Shown here: positions 9,285-16,528 of the stretch, piece after piece | Layout of the letters: every line of letters begins with the position of its first letter | How positions within the stretch are numbered: position 1 is the stretch's first letter | DNA from: DYJK01 sp040755055 | GTDB taxonomy: Bacteria > Bacteroidota > Ignavibacteria > Ignavibacteriales > Melioribacteraceae | Direction of reading: 5' to 3' | Assembly (NCBI GenBank): GCA_040755055.1 | Contig: JBFMBS010000009.1 | Location: 1 to 64,000, forward strand | Length of the DNA: 64,000 bases | The notes under the pieces: model-generated | What the model was told of the DNA's origin: nothing | Seen by the model: only the letters and a program-made list of their open reading frames with translations | Database searches by the model: none | Position numbers and translations under genes: made by a program

Positions 9285-9707
9285 TTGGCTTTTTCATTAA
9301 ACAAAATTATGCTTATAGGTAATTTAGGTAATGATGCCGAAACACGTTTTACTACTAATAACCTGGCTATTACATCATTTTCTTTAGCTACTTCAAGAAG
9401 CTATAAAGGCAAGGACGGTAATTGGGTTAACGAAACCACCTGGCATAATGTTGTTGGTTACAACTTACCGGATTTCTACAAAGATGCCCTCAAAAAGGGA
9501 AAAAAGTTTTATGTTGAAGGCAGAATTTCCAAAAGAGAATACACCGATAAAGAAGGAATTAAGAGATATGTTACAGATGTTGTTTCTGAAAAATTAATTC
9601 CGCTCGAAGGGAGAGAGAGCAGCGGCGAATCCTATGCTGAAAAAAATAATTATGAATCCGCAGATACTGCTGCTGCAACTTCGGAGGATGACGATCTTCC
9701 ATTCTAA
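9285..9707 (+). CDS. ssb: single-stranded DNA-binding protein
   Basis: SSB of 140 residues that coats single-stranded DNA in replication, repair and recombination. The N-terminal OB fold starts ALNKIMLIGNLG-like (here FSLNKIMLIGNLGNDAETRF) and contains the conserved TTWHNVV-type strand (NETTWHNVVGY). A short disordered linker precedes the acidic tip DDDLPF, which recruits partner proteins. The start is TTG 9285 with CGGAG about 10 bp upstream. Confidence 0.95.
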   Translation: MAFSLNKIMLIGNLGNDAETRFTTNNLAITSFSLATSRSYKGKDGNWVNETTWHNVVGYNLPDFYKDALKKGKKFYVEGRISKREYTDKEGIKRYVTDVVSEKLIPLEGRESSGESYAEKNNYESADTAAATSEDDDLPF

Positions 9708-9766
9708 TCCGCTTTCGCATTTTGCTACGGCGGACGAGAAAGTTAAATATAATACACCGTCTCATC

Positions 9767-9834
9767 GAGTCGTTCAGATAAACGACTCTAAACGCGTTAG
9801 GACGGTAGAATGTTCGGGGTCTCCCCTGAAATTC
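9767..9834. other. two hairpins in the ssb / CorC-like intergenic region
   Basis: The 168 bp between ssb and the next gene hold two clear inverted repeats. The first is GAGTCGTT (9767-9774) / AACGACTC (9781-9788), perfect over 8 bp with a 6-nt loop. The second runs from 9808 to 9834 and has GGGG-TCT-CCCC at its tip, flanked by TTC/GAA and GAAT/ATTC. Seven Ts follow about 10 bp later. They may end ssb transcription or form a small structured leader for the downstream gene. Confidence 0.5.
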
Positions 9835-9875
9835 ATATCATTGATTTTTTTGAACAAGATAAGGCTGCATAATTT

Positions 9876-11153
9876 TTGGACATAAGCTGGCTATCAAAAG
9901 TAATTCTTTTATCAGGAGCACTTTTACTATCTGCTTTTTTTTCAGTATCAGAAGTTGTTTTATTTTCTTTTGATGAAGCGAAACTACGTGCATTCCGGAA
10001 GTCTAATAAAATAACCAGTGGGTATATCCAGGCTTTATTAGAATATCCTCGCAGACTTTTAGTTACACTTCAGCTCGGCTCCACAATTACAAATACAATG
10101 GCAGTTGTCTCCGGACTACTTTTATCATTCGAGATAGCGAACGATACCAAAACAATCTTTACCTTTTCACTTCTGCTTCATTTAATTATCCTAATCTTTC
10201 TAGTATTACTTTTCGGTGAGATAATTCCAAGATTGATCGGGGATAAGTACCCGGTATTCTTTGCTAAAATCACCGCACTGCCGCTCTACTGGATCAGTAT
10301 AATTCTATACCCGGCAGCTAAAATATTAAGCGACCTTCTTGGAATCTTCTATTCAAAGATCAAGACAGATAAATATCCATCTGCATTACAATCTACAGAA
10401 CTATCCGAACTGACAGAACTGAGTGTAGAGAAAGGAGAAATTGAAGAGGAGGAACACGAGCTTATTCAAGGTATAGTCGATTTCAAAAATATTTCTGTGC
10501 GGGAGATTATGACCCCACGCGTTGACATAATCTCTGTTTCTATCCAGGATAACATTGACAACCTGATGAAATTAATTTCCGAATCAGGTTTCAGCCGGAT
10601 ACCTCTTTACAAAGATAATCTCGATAATATTATAGGCATAATCTACGCAAAGGATTTACTTCCTTACCTAAAGAATGCTGAGATGCGCAAAACCTTCTCG
10701 CTTAGCAAAATAGCTCGCGAAGCAATGTTCGTTCCCGAAACCAAACCGATTAAAGACCTATTGCATGAGTTTCAAGAAAAGAAAATGCATATCGGTATTG
10801 TTGTGGATGAATACGGCGGCACAGCCGGATTGATCTCGCTCGAAGACATTTTAGAAGAAATTGTTGGCGATATACGCGATGAATATGATAGGGAAGAAAA
10901 ACAAATTATCAAAGTGAACGAGAATAGTTATCTGCTTCAAGGACGTGTGCAGATAGATGAATTAAACGATTTGCTGGGAAATGATTTTTCATCTGCAAAC
11001 GAGGATTATGATACAGTCGGCGGTTTTATCTTCAACCATGCCGGCAACATTCCGCGCCAAGGATTTCATTTTGTCCATAATAACTATAAATTTACCGTAA
11101 AAGAAGTCGTTAATAAAAGAATTAATAAAGTCCTTGTTGAAAAACTTAACTGA
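9876..11153 (+). CDS. HlyC/CorC (CNNM) family transporter-associated protein
   Basis: Membrane protein of 425 residues. An N-terminal DUF21/CNNM domain (about 1-170) has three to four helices, starting LSKVILLSGALLLSAFFSVSE. It is followed by two CBS domains (about 195-330; REIMTPRVDIISV and HIGIVVDEYGGTAGLISLED are diagnostic). A C-terminal CorC_HlyC domain closes it (about 345-420, with DYDTVGGFIFNHAGNIPRQG). Relatives are implicated in Mg2+/Co2+ efflux; GldE of gliding Bacteroidota has the same layout. The start is TTG 9876. The next small gene starts 11 bp after its stop. Confidence 0.9.
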   Translation: MDISWLSKVILLSGALLLSAFFSVSEVVLFSFDEAKLRAFRKSNKITSGYIQALLEYPRRLLVTLQLGSTITNTMAVVSGLLLSFEIANDTKTIFTFSLLLHLIILIFLVLLFGEIIPRLIGDKYPVFFAKITALPLYWISIILYPAAKILSDLLGIFYSKIKTDKYPSALQSTELSELTELSVEKGEIEEEEHELIQGIVDFKNISVREIMTPRVDIISVSIQDNIDNLMKLISESGFSRIPLYKDNLDNIIGIIYAKDLLPYLKNAEMRKTFSLSKIAREAMFVPETKPIKDLLHEFQEKKMHIGIVVDEYGGTAGLISLEDILEEIVGDIRDEYDREEKQIIKVNENSYLLQGRVQIDELNDLLGNDFSSANEDYDTVGGFIFNHAGNIPRQGFHFVHNNYKFTVKEVVNKRINKVLVEKLN

Positions 11154-11164
11154 ACAATTCATCT

Positions 11165-11542
11165 ATGAAAAAAGGATGCTTCTTAACATCAATAATTATC
11201 CTGACTATTGTTGTTGCGATAGGACTTTATTTGTATAAAAAATATGGGCATGAATTTGCAGATTACGGGAAAGAAAAAATTTTGGAAGTAAGCATTAACG
11301 AGATCAACGAAGAAATCGACAAATTAGAAAAATCAATCTACCAGGACTCGCTGAAAATAATGCTGAAGCAGCAAGCAGCTAAGTATAAAGATGTTAACTT
11401 TGAAGATACTATGAATAAATACGGTGATTTTATCGACCAGATGAAATTTTTTATCCACGATGGTAAGATAGATTCAATTGAATATATTGCACTCAAAAAC
11501 ATGACAATAAAAAATGAAAGACCAGAGAAAAACAGAAATTAA
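11165..11542 (+). CDS. hypothetical membrane-anchored protein
   Basis: I do not recognise this 125-residue protein. A helix at residues 4-24 (CFLTSIIILTIVVAIGLYLY) anchors it. The remaining ~100 residues are charged and helical, with a possible coiled coil (INEINEEIDKLEKSI). It starts 11 bp after the CorC-like gene, and its last 29 bp overlap the start of the MCE gene, so the three genes are probably co-transcribed. Tight overlap with an MCE gene suggests an accessory role in envelope lipid transport, but that is a guess from position. Confidence 0.7.
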   Translation: MKKGCFLTSIIILTIVVAIGLYLYKKYGHEFADYGKEKILEVSINEINEEIDKLEKSIYQDSLKIMLKQQAAKYKDVNFEDTMNKYGDFIDQMKFFIHDGKIDSIEYIALKNMTIKNERPEKNRN

Positions 11543-12428
11543 AGTCGGCATAACAGTACTTTTCTCAATTATTATTCTCATCTGGGTTTTCGGGTGGGCA
11601 AAAAATATCACTGTTAATTCCGGCAGAAAAGAAACTACAATTATTTTCGCCACGGTATCCGGACTTGAGGAAGGCGACCCGGTTACAATTAACGGTGTGC
11701 GTAAGGGCTATGTTGATGAAATAACAAACAAAGATGATCATGTGCGTGTGCATGTCAATCTCGATGCCGATTGTGTGTTAAAAGAAGATGCAAAATTTTA
11801 TATCACAATGCTCGATTTGATGGGCGGTAAAAAAGTTGAGATTAATCCCGGCAGTTCCAAAACGTCAATTGATTATTCAAAATTACAGAACGGACAATTT
11901 CTTGGCGATATTGCCACAGCAATGGCTGCTTTTGGTGCTGTTGAAACCGATCTGGTTGATGTAATCAAGGAAATTAAAATAACTCTTACCAGCTTAAATA
12001 AAACTTTGACCGACCAGAATTTTAATAATGATTTGAAGACTTCACTAAACAATTTGACTGTTCTGACAACCAATCTCAACAACCTTATCACTCAAAATAA
12101 GGATGAAATCAACAAACTGTTGAATTCAGGCATTGAACTGACAAACACACTAAATGAATTCATTACGACAAATAAAGATTCCATCAGCGGAACCATCACA
12201 TCTCTCAAACAAACGTTAGATCATTCCAGACAGTTGATTGTGAAAGTTAACGACTTGATCGACAAAACTAACCGGAATGAAAATAATCTCGGGATTCTTC
12301 TTAATGATAAAGAGATTATAGACGATCTGAAATACTCGATCAAAAAGTTGAAAGAGCTTTCCGATCTATTATTGGATCAACTGAAAAACGAAGGTTTAAA
12401 AGTAGATGCTGAAGTCGATCTCTTCTAA
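11514..12428 (+). CDS. MlaD/MCE family protein
   Basis: Substrate-binding component of an Mla-type lipid transport system, 304 residues. A membrane anchor (VGITVLFSIIILIWVFGWA, about 8-26) is followed by one MCE domain (about 38-120, with FATVSGLEEGDPVTINGVR and GSSKTSIDYS). A long helical region rich in Asn/Thr/Leu follows and may form the tube or coiled coil seen in this family. The ABC permease (MlaE) and ATPase (MlaF) genes are not adjacent. The start overlaps the preceding gene by 29 bp and the end overlaps ggt by 23 bp. Confidence 0.9.
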   Translation: MKDQRKTEIKVGITVLFSIIILIWVFGWAKNITVNSGRKETTIIFATVSGLEEGDPVTINGVRKGYVDEITNKDDHVRVHVNLDADCVLKEDAKFYITMLDLMGGKKVEINPGSSKTSIDYSKLQNGQFLGDIATAMAAFGAVETDLVDVIKEIKITLTSLNKTLTDQNFNNDLKTSLNNLTVLTTNLNNLITQNKDEINKLLNSGIELTNTLNEFITTNKDSISGTITSLKQTLDHSRQLIVKVNDLIDKTNRNENNLGILLNDKEIIDDLKYSIKKLKELSDLLLDQLKNEGLKVDAEVDLF

Positions 12429-14103
12429 ATTTATCCGTTCGTTTATAATTATCTCACTTCTAATTGCCGGCACTGCTTATGCCGGTAACCCTGAAAGATC
12501 AAAAAACGGTATGGTAGTTACTGCATCACCTCTTGCATCCAATGCTGGGACAGAAATACTGCGCAAAGGAGGCAATGCTGTCGATGCTGCAGTTGCAGTC
12601 GGATTTGCTTTAGCTGTTACATACCCAACAGCCGGCAACATTGGCGGCGGCGGTTTTATGGTTATTCATCTTGCCGATGGTACAAACACAACATTCGATT
12701 TTAGGGAGACAGCACCTTTGGCGGCATCACAAAATATGTATTTGGATTCACTCAGCAATTATAATTCAGAGTTAAGCCAATCAGGATGGCTTTCATCGGG
12801 TGTGCCGGGCTCGGTTCATGGATTGATATCGGCACTCGAAAAATATGGAAGCATGGAATTAGCCGATGTAATCCAGCCGGCAATCGATTTGGCCGAGAAC
12901 GGCTTCAACTTGACTTATGATATGGCTGAGTCGATTAATAAATATTATAACGACTTCATGAAATACGAATCATCAAAAAAAATATTCACTAACAACGGTA
13001 ACAAGTTTAACGAAGGGGACCTATTCGTTCAAAAAGATTTGGCTAATACACTAAAGCTTATCAGGGATAACGGTAAAGAAATTTTTTACAAAGGGATAAT
13101 TGCCGATAAATTTGTTCAGCAATCTGAAGTCAACGGTGGAATTTTTACACTCGAAGATTTTTCCGCATACAAATCAATCGAAAGGGGACCGGTAGTTGGT
13201 TCGTATCGGGGATACGAAATCATTTCGATGGGACCTTCTTCATCCGGCGGAATCTGCTTAATAGAAGCGCTGAATATTTTAGAGAACATTACTTTCACTA
13301 CAAACCAATGGCATGGAAGCAATCATATACATTATTTAGTCGAGATCTTGAAAAGAGTTTATGCCGACCGCTCCGTGCATATCGGTGACCCGGAGTTTTA
13401 TAACGTCCCGGTCGATCAGCTTATTTCAAAAGATTATGCTAAAACATTGTTCGATCAAATTAGTGATTCGGCAACCGCATCCTTGAACTTGAAAGCCGGT
13501 GAGTTCAATTATTACGAAAGTCCTCAAACAACTCACTATTCAGTTGCCGATAAATTTGGTAATGCCGTCAGCACAACAGTCACGCTCAACAGTGCTTATG
13601 GGAATAAAATTGTGGTTGATGGATTAGGATTTCTACTCAACAACGAGATGGATGATTTCAGCTCGAAACCCGGTTCGCCGAATCAATATGGATTGATTGG
13701 AAGCAAAGCTAATTCAATCGAGCCAAAGAAGAGAATGCTGAGTTCTATGACACCAACTATTATTTTGAAAGAGGGGAAACCGTTCATGGTTATCGGCTCA
13801 CCCGGCGGCTCAACAATAATAACCCAGGTGTTGCAGACGGTGCAAAATGTCATCGATTTTAATATGAACATTTACGATGCAATCGCAGCCCCAAGAATTC
13901 ATCATCAATGGCTGCCGGACAAAATTGATTACGAACCGTTTTCCATATCGGATGATACGAGAACAATTTTAAAGGGAAAAGGTCATATATTTGGTAAAGA
14001 ATTATCACTCGGCAGAATGGAAGGAATTATAATTGATCATGAAACCAATTTATTTTACGGCGCAACCGATCCGCGCGGCTATGGCAAAGCAGAAGGATTT
14101 TAG
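12406..14103 (+). CDS. ggt: gamma-glutamyltransferase (glutathione hydrolase)
   Basis: Periplasmic N-terminal-nucleophile hydrolase that cleaves or transfers the gamma-glutamyl group of glutathione and related peptides. It has 565 residues, the usual precursor length. A signal peptide at about 1-27 ends AGTAYAG. The large subunit starts GMVVTASPLASNAGTEIL. The autoprocessing site is at TTHYSVADKFGNAVS, where the first Thr of the small subunit becomes the nucleophile, and GSPGGSTIITQV forms the oxyanion region. The start codon lies inside the MCE gene. The stop is immediately followed by the acpS ATG. Confidence 0.94.
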   Translation: MLKSISSKFIRSFIIISLLIAGTAYAGNPERSKNGMVVTASPLASNAGTEILRKGGNAVDAAVAVGFALAVTYPTAGNIGGGGFMVIHLADGTNTTFDFRETAPLAASQNMYLDSLSNYNSELSQSGWLSSGVPGSVHGLISALEKYGSMELADVIQPAIDLAENGFNLTYDMAESINKYYNDFMKYESSKKIFTNNGNKFNEGDLFVQKDLANTLKLIRDNGKEIFYKGIIADKFVQQSEVNGGIFTLEDFSAYKSIERGPVVGSYRGYEIISMGPSSSGGICLIEALNILENITFTTNQWHGSNHIHYLVEILKRVYADRSVHIGDPEFYNVPVDQLISKDYAKTLFDQISDSATASLNLKAGEFNYYESPQTTHYSVADKFGNAVSTTVTLNSAYGNKIVVDGLGFLLNNEMDDFSSKPGSPNQYGLIGSKANSIEPKKRMLSSMTPTIILKEGKPFMVIGSPGGSTIITQVLQTVQNVIDFNMNIYDAIAAPRIHHQWLPDKIDYEPFSISDDTRTILKGKGHIFGKELSLGRMEGIIIDHETNLFYGATDPRGYGKAEGF

Positions 14104-14490
14104 ATGATACTCGGAATTGGAATTGACATAATTGAAATAGAACGGATCAAGAGAAGTGTCGATGATTACGGCGAGCGCTTCTTAAAGAAAATTTACACCA
14201 AAACCGAATTGGAATACTCTATAAGCAAAGCGAACAAATACCAGCATCTTGCCGCACGTTTTGCTGCTAAGGAGGCAATCTACAAAGCACTCTCAAGCGA
14301 TAATGCACCATCCTACACCTGGCATGATGTAGAAATATTCAATGAACCGAACGGCTTGCCAAAAGTTAGATTATTTGGTTCATTGAAGAAATACTTAGGA
14401 GAGGGTAAAGATTTGAAAATCTCTATGAGCCATTCCGAAAACTATGTTACATGTGTAGCAATACTTTATACTACTAAAAATTTATTGTAG
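14104..14490 (+). CDS. acpS: holo-[acyl-carrier-protein] synthase
   Basis: Phosphopantetheinyl transferase that activates acyl carrier protein by moving 4'-phosphopantetheine from CoA to its serine. At 128 residues it has the normal length. The metal-binding N-terminal motif GIGIDIIEIERI and the catalytic helix RFAAKEAIYKAL are intact, and SMSHSENYVTCVAI closes the fold. The ATG follows the ggt stop with no gap, so it is probably translated by coupling. The 134 bp after it, before a convergent gene, hold an imperfect inverted repeat around 14579-14622 but no clear T-run. Confidence 0.94.
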   Translation: MILGIGIDIIEIERIKRSVDDYGERFLKKIYTKTELEYSISKANKYQHLAARFAAKEAIYKALSSDNAPSYTWHDVEIFNEPNGLPKVRLFGSLKKYLGEGKDLKISMSHSENYVTCVAILYTTKNLL

Positions 14491-14624
14491 CATTTTGCTT
14501 TTCTCAGTGGAACTCTGTGTAATTATTTTTATTTCACCGAGAGTAACAGAATAGTGCGCAGATAATTATGATGATTATGATATTTTATGATCATAACAAA
14601 TCTTTAAAGATCATATATCACTTC

Positions 14625-15764
14625 TCATACTAACCATCCGTAGGCATGCCCGATCAACTCGAACACTTTCCAGATTAATTCTTCACCGGAATCACTATTG
14701 GTCATGATAACAATGCCATCGGGAACATCAATGGAAAGAACCATAAAACACCGGTACCCGGCATTTCCGCCGCTGTGCTGAAAACGAGAAACACCCACAC
14801 CCGGCAGAGAGAATCCAAGTCCAAAATCATTAATCTGTCTTGTCAACATTTCACGTGCAAGATCTTTAGGCAGAAGTTTGTCCGATAAACCTTGATAAGA
14901 CCGCCAGAGTTCGATCATGAATGATGCAAGGTTTTTTGGTGTTGTCCAAAGTCCGCCGGCTGCTTCCTCTGGTAATGTATGCCAGCGTCCTTGAAGTGGA
15001 GATTTGTCAGCAAGATGTCCGACCGCAGCTTGAGACCATAATTGTTTTGGTAAAGGTTGTTCAAAGGTGCTTGATACCATGCCGGCCGGTTGAAGTACGA
15101 GTTCAAGAGCAAGCTCTGCAAACGGACGCTTAGTAATATCCTCCAATAGCACTTGCAGCACAATATAACCGCCGCCGGAATAGCGGAACATAGTGCCCGG
15201 TTCATTAATTAGGCGAACCGGTTCTGCCGATGCTGACCAATTGCCGTCGAGAATTTGAACGAGAGTGGGGAGTTCGGCACCGGCAGAAAATTCCGGGACA
15301 CCGTGCATCGACAAGCCGGCAGAATGACTCAATAACCGCCGAAGTGTGATGCATTGTTTCTTAGTGAACTCGTTCACGGGGACCTTCCATCTCTGCAATT
15401 TGAGATTCACATCCTCATCTAAGGTCAGCTCACCTTTATCAACCATTCTCAACGCAGCAACAGCCGAGACCGGTTTTGAAATTGAAGCTGCCTGGAATAA
15501 AGTGGCGCTGTCAACACGTTCAGATTTTCCGTATTCACGGAGACCGTAACCTCTCACCCAATCAATTTTACCGTTATGGATTACTGCAATGCTTACACCG
15601 GGAATATTATATAAATTCATTAATGTGTCCATCACACCGACGGGAACGGGGCGACCGGCAGTTACACGTTTTGAAAAATCTGTGTTTTGGCTTTGCGTAC
15701 AATTGGAAAAAACGAAGATGGAAATAACAGTGAGACAAATAAAAATTTTTTTGGCAGTTCTCAT
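14625..15764 (-). CDS. serine hydrolase, class C beta-lactamase / DD-peptidase family lipoprotein
   Basis: Penicillin-binding-fold serine hydrolase of 379 residues. A lipoprotein signal ends FSNC (Cys22). Catalytic motifs are SISK (in FQAASISKPVSAVAAL), YSG (in FRYSGGGY, the Tyr-X-Asn position) and HSG (in QHSGGNAGY, replacing KTG). This set is typical of the beta-lactamase-related esterases and peptidases rather than of true AmpC enzymes, so the substrate is open. It lies alone on the minus strand beside the accessory region. It looks richer in G+C than the genes to its right, which hints at a different history. Confidence 0.88.
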   Translation of the reverse strand: MRTAKKIFICLTVISIFVFSNCTQSQNTDFSKRVTAGRPVPVGVMDTLMNLYNIPGVSIAVIHNGKIDWVRGYGLREYGKSERVDSATLFQAASISKPVSAVAALRMVDKGELTLDEDVNLKLQRWKVPVNEFTKKQCITLRRLLSHSAGLSMHGVPEFSAGAELPTLVQILDGNWSASAEPVRLINEPGTMFRYSGGGYIVLQVLLEDITKRPFAELALELVLQPAGMVSSTFEQPLPKQLWSQAAVGHLADKSPLQGRWHTLPEEAAGGLWTTPKNLASFMIELWRSYQGLSDKLLPKDLAREMLTRQINDFGLGFSLPGVGVSRFQHSGGNAGYRCFMVLSIDVPDGIVIMTNSDSGEELIWKVFELIGHAYGWLV

Positions 15765-15864
15765 ATTTTCGATTTCACATAATTACAACAATTCGTCAGC
15801 TTTTAAAAAAATGTTACCTATTAATTTATTGTGTCACTCTGTCTTCACAACATACTAAAAGACT

Positions 15865-16371
15865 TTATCCAAATGCCGCTCTGTATATCGCTCCTACTAT
15901 TAACGCACCAAGAATAAACATGATTAATACTAAGGGGATAGCTAACCATATTCCATGATCATTCCACCAACTAAACTTAGGTTCAAGACCATAGAGTAGG
16001 GCAAGCCCTCTGCTGATAGGTCTGTACTGAATCTTACCTTCGTTTGTGAGTGTCACATCGGTCGCAAATATTCCGTAATCGGATCGATATATGTCCGCAA
16101 AGAAAATACTAACAGCATCCTCACATATGTATTTCACATTATTCTTCTTAACAAACTCTTTTCCCAGTTCTGTTGAAGCTGTAGCCTCGTATATGGCTGG
16201 ACCGCCTTCTTGAGTGATAACACAACCCCCTAAGGTAAGCAATAGACTCAGACAAGGAATTAATATTGCTTTAGTGCTGAGTCTCAGCTTTTTGATTGAT
16301 ACCAACAACTCTTGATAAATCTGCAAAGCTACCTCTATTGCTAACAATGCTAAGCTTATCAAATAAACCAC
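15865..16371 (-). CDS. hypothetical small membrane protein or lipoprotein
   Basis: Unrecognised protein of up to 168 residues. A C-terminal membrane helix (WLAIPLVLIMFILGALIVGA) is followed by a short tail. A second hydrophobic stretch (KAILIPCLSLLLTLGGC) looks like a lipoprotein signal with a GGC lipobox. The start is uncertain. GTG 16371 adds another hydrophobic segment, whereas TTG 16305 gives MVSIKKLRLSTKAIL, an ordinary signal peptide. The longest frame begins exactly where the attC-like repeat at 16372-16528 is cut off, so the first ~22 codons may not be genuine. No function is assigned. Confidence 0.6.
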   Translation of the reverse strand: MVYLISLALLAIEVALQIYQELLVSIKKLRLSTKAILIPCLSLLLTLGGCVITQEGGPAIYEATASTELGKEFVKKNNVKYICEDAVSIFFADIYRSDYGIFATDVTLTNEGKIQYRPISRGLALLYGLEPKFSWWNDHGIWLAIPLVLIMFILGALIVGAIYRAAFG

Positions 16372-16528
16372 AACAGCAAAGGCGAAATGAAAAACTGCTG
16401 CCGATAATTATTTAAAAAATTTATTTAACAGAGCTACTTTACAAAGCAACATTACACGGAAGAACAATGCCAACAATTACACAAATACCAAATGCGTAAA
16501 CGGCGTCCGCTTGATTGACTTGTTATGT
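16372..16528 (-). repeat. attC-like repeat, left copy (truncated)
   Basis: Intergenic DNA right after the stop codon of the repeat-NTPase gene. By eye, 16372-16432 is about three-quarters identical to 19460-19519, and similarity continues more weakly to about 16455. At the other end, GTTATGT (16522-16528) abuts the stop codon; the right copy has ATTATGT at the matching place. On the minus strand this edge reads ACATAACAAGTCAATCAAGC then GGACGCCG, very like the start of known integron attC sites. The opposite arm with its GTTRRRY core is missing: the homology stops at 16372, where the next frame begins. I read it as a truncated attC-type site. Confidence 0.55.

Noticed and set aside
15346..15858. 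Plus-strand open frames opposite the serine hydrolase gene
   Set aside because: They are shadows of the minus-strand gene, with no recognisable family sequence and no ribosome-binding sites.
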